A stretch of 8,264 nt of DNA from an uncultured Macromonas sp. (GTDB lineage: Bacteria > Pseudomonadota > Gammaproteobacteria > Burkholderiales > Burkholderiaceae): the NCBI GenBank assembly GCA_946481585.1, contig CAMLOF010000130.1:1-8264 (forward strand). Direction: 5' to 3'. Positions 1-6,149 of this stretch are shown piece after piece. The translations under genes and the position numbers were made by a program. The number at the start of each line of letters is the position of its first letter. The first letter of the stretch is position 1. The notes below the pieces were generated by a model that saw only the letters and a program-made list of their open reading frames with translations, was not told where the DNA came from and did not search any database.

Positions 1-180
<180 letters not shown>

Positions 181-184
181 GCGC

Positions 185-1312
185 ATGGCGTCGCAGGGTG
201 AGAGCACCGGCTTCGGGCCGGTGCGTACGGCTTACGAGGCCGAACTCCAGGCGCGGGGTTACAAGAGCGACCCCGCGCAGTTGCGCGCCGTCGAGGCGCT
301 GGAGCGTTGTGCTGCGGAGTGGACTCACTTCAAGCAGCGGCGTTCCAACGCGCTCAAGAAGTTCATCAACCGGTTGCCGATCCCACGCGGGGTCTACATG
401 TACGGCGGGGTGGGGCGCGGCAAAAGCTTCCTGATGGATTGCTTCTACAACGCCGTGCCGCTGCGCCGCAAGACGCGCCTGCACTTTCACGAGTTCATGC
501 GTGAGGTGCACCGCGAGTTGGCCGAACTGCAGGGCACCGTGAACCCGCTGGACGAGTTGGGCCGGCGCATGTCACAGCGCTACCGCCTGGTATGTTTTGA
601 CGAATTTCACGTGGCGGACGTGACCGACGCCATGATCCTGCACCGTGTGCTGGATGCCATGCGCAAGTACGGCATCGGCATGGTCACCACCAGCAACTTT
701 CATCCGGACGGGCTCTACCCCGATGGCTTGCACCGCGACCGCATCTTGCCCGCCATCGCGTTGCTCAAGCAGACCATGGACGTGGTGAACGTTGACAACG
801 GCACCGACTACCGGCGCCGTACCCTCGAGCAGGTCAAGCTTTACCATTGCCCCCTGGGGCCTGACACCGACGCTGAGATGGAGCAGGCCTTCAGCCGCCT
901 GGCCGAAGCCCACGATGAGAGTCCGGTACTTCACATCGAGCAGCGCGAGATACGCGCCTTGCGGCGTGCTGGCGGCGTGGTGTGGTTTGACTTCCGAACG
1001 CTCTGCGGCGGGCCACGCTCGCAGAATGACTATTTGGAATTGGCCACCCAGTTTCACACGGTGTTGTTGAGCAACGTGCCGCACATGCCGGTCAAGCTTG
1101 CCTCAGAAGCTCGGCGTTTTACCTGGCTGGTTGATGTGCTTTATGACCGTCGCGTCAAGTTGATCCTGTCGGCAGAGGTTCCGCCCGAACAACTCTACAC
1201 TGAAGGGCCGCTGTCGCACGAATTCCCGCGTACGGTGTCGCGGCTCAACGAGATGCAATCCGCAGAGTACCTGGCTCTGGAGCGTCGCACGGTAGACACC
1301 TCCCTCACCTGA
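185..1312 (+). CDS. zapE: Cell division ATPase ZapE (AFG1-like)
   Basis: This 375-residue protein is the same size as E. coli ZapE (YhcM), an AFG1/LACE1-type P-loop ATPase. ZapE binds FtsZ and influences Z-ring stability during late division and stress. The Walker A motif GGVGRGKS is at residues 74-81 and is preceded by the family signature RGVYMYG. Walker B LVCFDEF is at 135-141, followed by the typical HVADVTDAMIL. Sensor-1-like TTSNFHPDGLYPDGLHRDRILPAI starts near 168, a very characteristic ZapE block. The ATG at 185 lies 4 bases after the lpdA stop with only a weak TGAG-like ribosome site, so translational coupling and co-transcription with lpdA are likely. No promoter is evident in the gap. 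The protein should be cytoplasmic or membrane-peripheral. The stop codon lies in a short hairpin and the next gene converges 11 bp away. A very stable hairpin sits just inside the start. Confidence 0.95.
   Translation: MASQGESTGFGPVRTAYEAELQARGYKSDPAQLRAVEALERCAAEWTHFKQRRSNALKKFINRLPIPRGVYMYGGVGRGKSFLMDCFYNAVPLRRKTRLHFHEFMREVHRELAELQGTVNPLDELGRRMSQRYRLVCFDEFHVADVTDAMILHRVLDAMRKYGIGMVTTSNFHPDGLYPDGLHRDRILPAIALLKQTMDVVNVDNGTDYRRRTLEQVKLYHCPLGPDTDAEMEQAFSRLAEAHDESPVLHIEQREIRALRRAGGVVWFDFRTLCGGPRSQNDYLELATQFHTVLLSNVPHMPVKLASEARRFTWLVDVLYDRRVKLILSAEVPPEQLYTEGPLSHEFPRTVSRLNEMQSAEYLALERRTVDTSLT
204..224 (+). repeat. Strong GC-rich hairpin just inside zapE
   Basis: A perfect 8-bp inverted repeat: GCACCGGC (204-211) and GCCGGTGC (217-224), separated by TTCGG. 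In RNA, seven of the eight pairs are G-C, and the loop region resembles a stable C(UUCG)G cap. It lies 19-39 bases after the A of the zapE ATG. No T-tract follows, so it is not a canonical intrinsic terminator. It could limit zapE translation relative to lpdA or protect the 3' end of lpdA mRNA. The structure is seen in the sequence; the role is inference. Confidence 0.6.
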
Positions 1313-1315
1313 GGG
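1302..1315. terminator. Short hairpin between convergent zapE and phosphatase, weak terminator candidate
   Basis: CCCTC (1302-1306) and GAGGG (1311-1315) flank a four-base loop and span the zapE stop codon. This is the only compact inverted repeat in the 11-bp space between the two convergent genes. Neither strand has a run of T after the stem, so it is at best a weak or Rho-assisted terminator. The stem is visible; the function is uncertain. Confidence 0.3.
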
Positions 1316-1323
1316 TACTCGCC

Positions 1324-2088
1324 TTATTTACCCGCAAGGGGCAGCAGCTTCACGATGATGAGGGAGATGTTGTCCCCTCGACCGCCAGCCCGCTTGCGGG
1401 CCTGCTGGATCAGGAACTCACAGGCTTCGCGCGGCGTGAGTTGATCCAGAACGTGCCCAAGCTCCTGCTCGGTGAAGTAGTGCCAAAGGCCGTCACTGCA
1501 GACCATCAGGCAGTCGCCAGGGCCTAGCTGGCCAACACTTTGCACGCTGATCTGGGGCTCCTGCTCTGCGCCCAGGCAGCTGAGCAGGATATTGGCGCGA
1601 GGGTCGTTCTGCGCGCGGTCTTCGGCCAGTTCGCCTCTGTCCACCAGGGCCTGCACATAAGAGTGGTCCTTGGTGCGCTGGACCAGCTTTTCCTTGCGAA
1701 AATGGTACAGCCGCGAGTCACCCGAGTGGGCCCAATGGCATTGACCGTCCGGTGCCAGCACAAAAGCAGCGAATGTGCTGTGTGGTTCCTGTTCGGCAGA
1801 CACCGCAACCAGGCGGATGACGATGTGCGCCTCGCGGGCCACTTGTGTGAGGAACGTGCCCGCTGAGTCTGAGGAAACGTGGTAACGGTCAAACAACTGC
1901 TGGGCCGTCAGAAGCACTTGGTCGGCGGCTTTCCGCCCACCGCTGCGTCCCCCCATGCCATCCGCCACCACGCCGAGCAGGCAACCCTCGTCGCGAGGAT
2001 GTGCGAACAAGCGCACTTGGTCTTGCTGGTAGGGCCTGTCACCTTGATCCAGGCCGGTGGCCGCGACGATTCTGTAGCCGTTTGACAT
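1324..2088 (-). CDS. PP2C-family (PPM) serine/threonine protein phosphatase
   Basis: A complete bacterial PP2C domain of about 254 residues from the chosen ATG. Counting from it: the N-terminal acidic metal-site motif lies in GDRPYQQDQ (Asp23), VVADGMGG is near 41-47 (Asp43, Gly44), HSTFAAFVL near 103-111, AHSGDSRLY near 120-128, SDGLWHY near 199-205 (Asp200), and GDNISLIIV near 238-246 (Asp239). These supply the Asp ligands of the two-metal (Mn/Mg) centre that hydrolyses phosphoserine or phosphothreonine. There is no signal peptide, membrane segment or extra sensory domain, so it is a free-standing cytoplasmic enzyme of the Stp/PrpC type. The frame opens 48 bases earlier with GTG at 2136, but I prefer ATG 2086-2088: family similarity starts immediately after it and a -10-like element lies at 2139-2144. 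Neither start has a clear Shine-Dalgarno site. No partner kinase is in the window, and substrates cannot be inferred. Confidence 0.9.
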   Translation of the reverse strand: MSNGYRIVAATGLDQGDRPYQQDQVRLFAHPRDEGCLLGVVADGMGGRSGGRKAADQVLLTAQQLFDRYHVSSDSAGTFLTQVAREAHIVIRLVAVSAEQEPHSTFAAFVLAPDGQCHWAHSGDSRLYHFRKEKLVQRTKDHSYVQALVDRGELAEDRAQNDPRANILLSCLGAEQEPQISVQSVGQLGPGDCLMVCSDGLWHYFTEQELGHVLDQLTPREACEFLIQQARKRAGGRGDNISLIIVKLLPLAGK

Positions 2089-2137
2089 GCGGAGCAGGGT
2101 TCTGGCCTTTTGGCGGGTTTTGGGAATCTCCTGCACG

Positions 2138-2144
2138 TATTATG
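2138..2144. promoter_or_regulatory. Overlapping divergent -10-like elements between phosphatase and yoaA
   Basis: The plus strand reads TATTAT at 2138-2143. The minus strand reads CATAAT over 2139-2144. Each differs by one base from TATAAT, and they overlap almost completely. I see no good -35 for either at 16-18 bp. Plus-strand initiation about 7 bases downstream would start near the yoaA ATG (2152), implying a leaderless or nearly leaderless mRNA. Minus-strand initiation would begin near 2131, downstream of the GTG at 2136, which favours the ATG at 2088 for the phosphatase. Motif matches are visible; activity is inference. Confidence 0.35.
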
Positions 2145-2151
2145 AGCGTAG

Positions 2152-4191
2152 ATGAGTGTCTCCATTCCTACGTTGCTGAGTTCTGCCGTGACTTCTTTTT
2201 TTGCGGAGGGCGGTGGCTTGGCTCATGCGCGGCCTCAATATCAGCCAAGGCCGGTACAGCAGACTATGGCCAGCGCGGTGGCGGAGGCGATTGAAAAACG
2301 GGATTGCCTGGTCGTGGAAGCTGGCACGGGCGTGGGCAAGACTTACGCCTACCTCGTCCCCTCGTTGCTCAGTGGTCAGAGGCTCCTTGTGTCAACGGCC
2401 ACCAAGGCGCTGCAGGATCAGCTCTACACCAGGGACATTCCCGCAGTGGTGGATGCCTTGGGTCTGCCAGTGCGCGTGGCGTTGCTCAAAGGGCGTTCAA
2501 GCTACCTTTGCCGCCAGCGGCTCGACGAGGCTTGGCAACGGGTGCCAGGCGGGGACCGCTATGCGGCGGAGCAACTGCGGCGGGTGGAAGTCTGGGCCAC
2601 ATGCACCGCCACTGGCGACATGGCGGAGCTTTCCGGACTGGATGAGCGCTCGGGTGTCTGGCCATTGGTCACGTCCAACCGAGACAATTGCCTGGGTTCT
2701 GCTTGTCCTCATGCAAAGAGCTGTCATGTCAATCTTGCTCGCACGCAAGCATTGGCGGCGGATGTCGTCGTGGTCAACCACCACCTGTTCATGGCCGATT
2801 GGACCGTGCGAGAGACCGGTGTTGCCGAGCTTTTACCCTCGGTCGATGTGCTGGTGTTCGACGAGGCTCACCAGTTGCCTGACGTCTGTGTTCAGTTTTT
2901 GGGAACCACCGTCAGCGCCGGCCAGTGGCGAGACTGGGCGCGTGACGTGCATCAAACCGGCAGGCGTTTAAGCAAAGGGTGGGCGAACTGGGACGTGCTT
3001 GCTGAAGACGTCGTGAATGCGGTTCAAAAAGTTGGGGCAGAACTGCCTGTGAAGTCGGGCGATGACCAAACGGAGCGAAGGCTAGCCTGGACTGAGGAGG
3101 CTCCTGATGGCGTCAGTTCCAGCCGTTGGTGTGCGGTTGTGGAGGCTTTGCAGCAAAGCCTCTTGGCCGCATGTGAATCGCTGGCCGCATGCGCGGAAAG
3201 TGCCCCTGAACTGGCTCGTCTGGAAGAGCGGGGCCGTAAGCTGTTGCACGACTTGGAACTGGTGGTGCGCGGTTCTGAGCAGAATGACTCGGTGCGCTGG
3301 GTGTCGCCTGGCGTCAGTTTCCGTCTGAATTTGACGCCTCTGTCGGTGGCGGAAAGGTTCAGACCAGCGGTGATGCCAGAACAGCCCTCCGGCCGTAAAG
3401 CCTGGGTGTTCACGTCGGCCACTCTTGGTACAAATCCGGATTTGACTTGGTTTACCCAGGCAATGGGCTTGAACGGGGCGAACGTACTCCAGCTGGGCAG
3501 TCCCTTCGACTACAACCACCAGGCCGCAGTGTGGGTGCCGCCAGCGTTGCCCGACCCGTCTGATCGGGAGCATGCCACGCAGCTGTGCGAGACCATATGG
3601 CCCTGGATATTGAAGTTGGGAGGCCGGACGCTGCTCCTCACCACAACGTTGCGTGCACTGGAGGTTCTTGGGCGTCATCTCGCTGCGCTGAGCGAAAGAG
3701 ACCTTGGCCCCGAGGTGCTCGTCCAAGGGCTGTTACCAAAAAGGGAATTGCTGGAGCGCTTTCGCCGCGCCGCGAGTGGTGGCGGGTCGGGTGCGGTGCT
3801 TGTGGCTTCCGCGTCGTTCTGGGAAGGCGTAGACGTGCCTGGGGATGACTTGCAGATGGTGGTGATCGACAAGTTGCCGTTCCCGCCGCCTGACGATCCG
3901 TGGGTTGCTGCGCGTACGGCCGCCCTGGAGGCCCGGGGGGAACGGGCCTTCAAGGCCTACTTTCTGCCCGAAGCTGCATTGGCGCTAAAGCAGGGAGCAG
4001 GGCGCTTGATTCGCAGTGAACTGGACCGCGGCTTGCTCGTGATCGGTGACAGGCGCCTGGTCACCAAGCCGTACGGAAAACCCCTGCGCTCAGCCTTGCC
4101 TCCCATGCGCTGGCTGACCAGCGAAGAAGAAGTTCAGGCGTGGCTGAGCGAACTGGTCACCACAGCTTCCACCAGGGACCTTCCTTGGTAG
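2152..4191 (+). CDS. yoaA: ATP-dependent iron-sulfur DNA helicase, YoaA/DinG family
   Basis: A 679-residue superfamily 2 (XPD-like) 5'-3' DNA helicase. The Q-motif-like RPVQQTMA is near 33-40. Walker A is AGTGVGKT (57-64) and Walker B is VFDEAH (235-240). SATL (422-425) is motif III-like, SFWEGVDVPG (555-564) is motif V and QGAGRLIR (614-621) is motif VI. Four cysteines at 120, 180, 185 and 191 have the spacing of the 4Fe-4S ligands of this family. From memory, blocks such as ALQDQLY, LLKGRSSYLC, NCLGSACP, DVVVVNHHLF and VIDKLPFP resemble E. coli YoaA more than DinG. YoaA pairs with the polymerase III chi subunit HolC and helps repair stalled forks, so that role is the best guess here. Divergent from the phosphatase; the ribosome site before ATG 2152 is weak. 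The 3' end overlaps bamD by 35 bp. A close DinG paralogue remains possible. Confidence 0.9.
   Translation: MSVSIPTLLSSAVTSFFAEGGGLAHARPQYQPRPVQQTMASAVAEAIEKRDCLVVEAGTGVGKTYAYLVPSLLSGQRLLVSTATKALQDQLYTRDIPAVVDALGLPVRVALLKGRSSYLCRQRLDEAWQRVPGGDRYAAEQLRRVEVWATCTATGDMAELSGLDERSGVWPLVTSNRDNCLGSACPHAKSCHVNLARTQALAADVVVVNHHLFMADWTVRETGVAELLPSVDVLVFDEAHQLPDVCVQFLGTTVSAGQWRDWARDVHQTGRRLSKGWANWDVLAEDVVNAVQKVGAELPVKSGDDQTERRLAWTEEAPDGVSSSRWCAVVEALQQSLLAACESLAACAESAPELARLEERGRKLLHDLELVVRGSEQNDSVRWVSPGVSFRLNLTPLSVAERFRPAVMPEQPSGRKAWVFTSATLGTNPDLTWFTQAMGLNGANVLQLGSPFDYNHQAAVWVPPALPDPSDREHATQLCETIWPWILKLGGRTLLLTTTLRALEVLGRHLAALSERDLGPEVLVQGLLPKRELLERFRRAASGGGSGAVLVASASFWEGVDVPGDDLQMVVIDKLPFPPPDDPWVAARTAALEARGERAFKAYFLPEAALALKQGAGRLIRSELDRGLLVIGDRRLVTKPYGKPLRSALPPMRWLTSEEEVQAWLSELVTTASTRDLPW
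3142..3162 (+). repeat. Perfect 9-bp inverted repeat inside yoaA
   Basis: GAGGCTTTG (3142-3150) and CAAAGCCTC (3154-3162) are exact reverse complements around CAG, and a wobble pair could extend the base. It encodes EALQQSL in a helical part of the protein between the Walker B and motif III regions. No T-tract follows. It may simply reflect codon choice, but nine uninterrupted pairs with a three-base loop is notable inside a coding region. Confidence 0.5.
3164..3191 (+). repeat. Short direct repeat in yoaA, 18-bp period
   Basis: TGGCCGCATG occurs at 3164-3173 and again at 3182-3191, exactly 18 bp apart and in frame. It gives the near-duplicate peptide LAACES-LAACAES. It follows directly on the inverted repeat at 3142-3162. 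This may be a small past tandem duplication that has since diverged. Confidence 0.45.
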
Positions 4192-4978
4192 TGCTATTGG
4201 AAAGATAGGCGCTTTGCGGGTAGTTGGTTTCCAGCACCCGCCTAGTGTCCTTGGCCATGTCATCCATCTTCAGTGCTTCGTAGGACTTCAGCATGATGAA
4301 CAGTGCCTCTTCCACGGCAGGAACGCCACGGTAGTCGGCAATTGCTGTTTGCGCACGGTTGATGGCTGCGACGTAGGCGCCGCGCTGGTAGTAGTAGCGC
4401 GCCACATGCACCTCGGATTGCGCCAACGAATTGACGATGTAGGTCATGCGCAGGCGTGCATCGGGCGCGTAGCGCGAGTCCGGGAAGCGCTCGGCAAGTT
4501 CCTTGAATGACTCGAAGGAAACTTTGGCCGCCTTTTGGTCGCGCTCTGACAGGTCCTGTTGTGACAACCAGCCGAACAGGCCCAGGTTGTCGTTGAAGTT
4601 GACGATGCCCCTGAGGTAGAGGGCGTAGTCAATGGCAGGGCTGGCAGGGTGTAGCTTGATGAAACGGTCAATGGTGACCACGGCCTGCGCCTGTTCGCCT
4701 GCCTTGTAGTGGGCGTAGGCCTTCTCGAGCTGCGCCTGCTGGGCCAGCGGGGTACCCGCTGCACGGCCTTCCAGCTTTTCAAACAACTGAACGGCTTTGT
4801 CGAAATTGCCGCTGTTGCGTTCGTCCATGGCCTCGGCGTAGAGCTTGTTCGGGCTCCAGCCAACGGTTTCATCAACAGGTTTGGAGCTGCTGGCGCAACC
4901 GGTCAGAACGGCTGCAGACAGCAGCATAGGCAGGCAGGAGCGCTTCAGGCACACAGCGGATAATCGGGGAGAAAACAT
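4157..4978 (-). CDS. bamD: Outer membrane protein assembly factor BamD
   Basis: A 273-residue TPR lipoprotein, slightly longer than the roughly 245 residues of E. coli BamD. The N-terminus is a type II signal peptide: basic residues up to about 13, a hydrophobic stretch, then the lipobox LTGC with the lipidated Cys at residue 28, followed by ASS. The mature part begins with the family-like WSPNKLYAEAMDERNSGNFDKAVQLFEKLE and continues with helical TPR repeats, including RFIKLHPASPAIDYALYLRGIVNF and FPDSRYAPDARLRM. It ends in the aromatic WWKLW tail often seen in betaproteobacterial homologues. BamD is the essential partner of BamA in folding beta-barrel proteins into the outer membrane. The start is supported by AAAGGTG 8 bases upstream of the ATG. 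It is divergent from rluD, a pairing also known in E. coli. Its last 35 bases overlap the 3' end of yoaA on the other strand. Confidence 0.95.
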   Translation of the reverse strand: MFSPRLSAVCLKRSCLPMLLSAAVLTGCASSSKPVDETVGWSPNKLYAEAMDERNSGNFDKAVQLFEKLEGRAAGTPLAQQAQLEKAYAHYKAGEQAQAVVTIDRFIKLHPASPAIDYALYLRGIVNFNDNLGLFGWLSQQDLSERDQKAAKVSFESFKELAERFPDSRYAPDARLRMTYIVNSLAQSEVHVARYYYQRGAYVAAINRAQTAIADYRGVPAVEEALFIMLKSYEALKMDDMAKDTRRVLETNYPQSAYLSNSTTKEGPWWKLW

Positions 4979-4986
4979 CGTGCGTA

Positions 4987-4993
4987 CACCTTT
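4987..4993 (-). promoter_or_regulatory. Ribosome binding site of bamD
   Basis: The minus strand reads AAAGGTG here, 8 bases from the ATG at 4976-4978. This is a good Shine-Dalgarno match at ordinary spacing and it fixes the bamD start, giving a full signal peptide. Confidence 0.65.
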
Positions 4994-5012
4994 GTAGCAG
5001 CGGGACAGCGGA

Positions 5013-6056
5013 TTGACTCAGGAAATTATATCGACGCCCCTTGATTCCACCTTGCCGACGTTGCCGGAGGTGAGCGAGGACGAGGGAGAACTGGAAGCAG
5101 CAGCCGAGCGGCGAGGGCTGGCGGTGCCTGCTGACGCCCATGGTGAACGCATTGACCGCTTCCTGGCGCAGGCCTGTCCGGAGTTCTCCCGCTCGTACTT
5201 TCAGCAGTTGCTCGACGATGGTGCGGTTGCGTTGAATGGTCGAGTAGTGCGCAAGGCCTCGACCCGGCTCAAAGCCGGTGAACGCGTTGAGGTGGAGTTG
5301 CGCCCCACCGTGCAGGCCCAGGCATTTTTGCCAGAGCCCATGGCGTTGCAGGTGGTCTACGAAGACGAGCACTTGCTGGTGGTGGACAAACCTGCTGGCC
5401 TGGTGGTTCATCCAGCGGCGGGTAACTGGATGGGCACATTGCTCAACGGCTTGCTTGCCCACCATGCAGGAGCGGCTCGATTGCCCCGTGCAGGCATTGT
5501 CCACCGCCTGGACAAGGACACCAGCGGCCTGATGGTGGTTGGCAAGACGCAACAGGCCGTGGATGCGCTTGCGGGCATGATCGCCCGGCGCGAGGTTCAC
5601 CGCATCTACGTGGCATTGGCGCATGGGGTGTGGGGTGCCCAGCCAGAGGTACTTGTGGACCAGCCCATGGGGCGGGACCCGCGCAACCGTCTGCGCATGG
5701 CTGTTCTGCAGGGCGGCGTTGGCACAAAAGAGGCACAGACACGGGTGCGGCTGCTGGATCATGGGGCAGGGTGTTGCTGGGTGGGCTGCAAGTTGCACAC
5801 GGGGCGCACGCACCAGATACGCGTCCACATGGCTTGGCTGGGGCACCCCCTGGTTGGTGATGCGGTGTATGGAGGCAAACCCCTGCTGGGGCTGGCTCGC
5901 CAGGCCTTGCACGCCGTGCGCCTGGTTTTCGTGCATCCGGTGACCAGCGCTGTGATGAACTTGGAGAGCCGCCTGCCAACCGACATAGCCAATGCCCTGC
6001 AAACGGCCGGGCTGCATTACAATCTAGACAAGCTCTGGCGGGTCGATCCTGCCTGA
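5013..6056 (+). CDS. rluD: 23S rRNA pseudouridine synthase RluD
   Basis: A 347-residue RluA/RluD-family enzyme that should make the pseudouridines at 1911, 1915 and 1917 (E. coli numbering) of 23S rRNA helix 69. After an acidic N-terminal extension of about 40 residues comes an S4 RNA-binding domain (about 46-98, RIDRFLAQACPEFSRSYFQQLL). The synthase domain follows: YEDEHLLVVDKPAGLVVHP (about 116-134), the catalytic GIVHRLDKDTSGL with nucleophilic Asp167, and KLHTGRTHQIRVHM (260-273). The frame opens after a TAG at 4995-4997. The first usable codon is TTG 5013, with only a weak GGGA-like site; further TTG or GTG codons follow (for example 5053), so the exact start is uncertain. It is divergent from bamD with a 34-bp gap. 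The usual downstream neighbour in many proteobacteria, pgeF (yfiH), is not here; scpB follows instead. Confidence 0.93.
   Translation: MTQEIISTPLDSTLPTLPEVSEDEGELEAAAERRGLAVPADAHGERIDRFLAQACPEFSRSYFQQLLDDGAVALNGRVVRKASTRLKAGERVEVELRPTVQAQAFLPEPMALQVVYEDEHLLVVDKPAGLVVHPAAGNWMGTLLNGLLAHHAGAARLPRAGIVHRLDKDTSGLMVVGKTQQAVDALAGMIARREVHRIYVALAHGVWGAQPEVLVDQPMGRDPRNRLRMAVLQGGVGTKEAQTRVRLLDHGAGCCWVGCKLHTGRTHQIRVHMAWLGHPLVGDAVYGGKPLLGLARQALHAVRLVFVHPVTSAVMNLESRLPTDIANALQTAGLHYNLDKLWRVDPA
5025..5030 (-). promoter_or_regulatory. Candidate -10 box of the bamD promoter
   Basis: The minus strand reads a perfect TATAAT at these bases, inside the start of the rluD frame. Initiation about 7 bases on would leave a leader of roughly 40 bases to the bamD ATG, containing its good ribosome site. 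No convincing -35 is seen at 16-18 bp. A start of rluD transcription from the opposite strand would have to lie within bamD. Confidence 0.5.
6018..6023 (+). promoter_or_regulatory. Candidate -10 box for scpB-rluB inside the rluD 3' end
   Basis: TACAAT in the context ATTACAATC is one base from the consensus. It sits in the last codons of rluD, about 130 bases before the scpB ATG. The -35 region is poor. An alternative, TTGACC at 6067-6072, has no -10 partner. scpB could equally be read through from rluD. Confidence 0.3.
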
Positions 6057-6101
6057 CGTTACTCCCTTGACCGCTCGGCCCATTGCTGCACCACCGTGTT
6101 A

Positions 6102-6124
6102 GCGGCCGCCCCGGAAATTTCCGG
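6102..6124. promoter_or_regulatory. Two adjacent palindromes in the rluD-scpB gap
   Basis: In the 93-bp gap, GCGGCCGC (6102-6109) is followed after one base by a perfect 14-bp palindrome, CCGGAAATTTCCGG (6111-6124). The latter ends 25 bases before the scpB ATG. It has no loop, so it looks more like a dimeric protein-binding site than an RNA hairpin, and there is no T-tract. No regulator is recognised. The palindromes are seen; an operator role is inference. Confidence 0.4.
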
Positions 6125-6149
6125 CCACAGTCTTCTCGGACCCAGGAAC

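Noticed and set aside
1540..1866. A 108-codon plus-strand open frame opposite the phosphatase gene
   Set aside because: It is antisense to intact PP2C motifs and has no recognisable domain or ribosome site.
2089..2136. GTG 2136 as the phosphatase start, adding 16 residues
   Set aside because: There is no ribosome site before it, it is the second codon after an in-frame stop, and the minus-strand -10-like element would place the transcript start downstream of it. It remains possible.
2201..2971. A 256-codon plus-strand open frame inside yoaA
   Set aside because: It is an out-of-frame reading of the helicase gene, rich in Trp, Arg and Cys, with no motif; the yoaA frame carries all helicase motifs without a break.
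4959..4964. GATAAT on the plus strand as the rluD -10 box
   Set aside because: It is one mismatch from the consensus, but no -35 is visible at 16-18 bp and it lies within the bamD signal-peptide codons. Too weak to list.
5013..5032. TTGACT followed by TATATC on the plus strand as an rluD promoter
   Set aside because: The spacing between the hexamers is only 8 bp, far from the 16-18 required; the minus-strand TATAAT over the same bases fits bamD better.
5264..5278. CCGGCT/AGCCGG inverted repeat inside rluD
   Set aside because: Six pairs around three bases, in common codons for the S4 domain of a GC-rich gene; it is not distinctive.
4872..6017. A 381-codon open frame on the minus strand opposite rluD
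   Set aside because: It is antisense to rluD, whose catalytic and S4 motifs are clear, and it also overlaps the bamD start on its own strand in another frame. The protein is His/Gln-rich with no domain I recognise.
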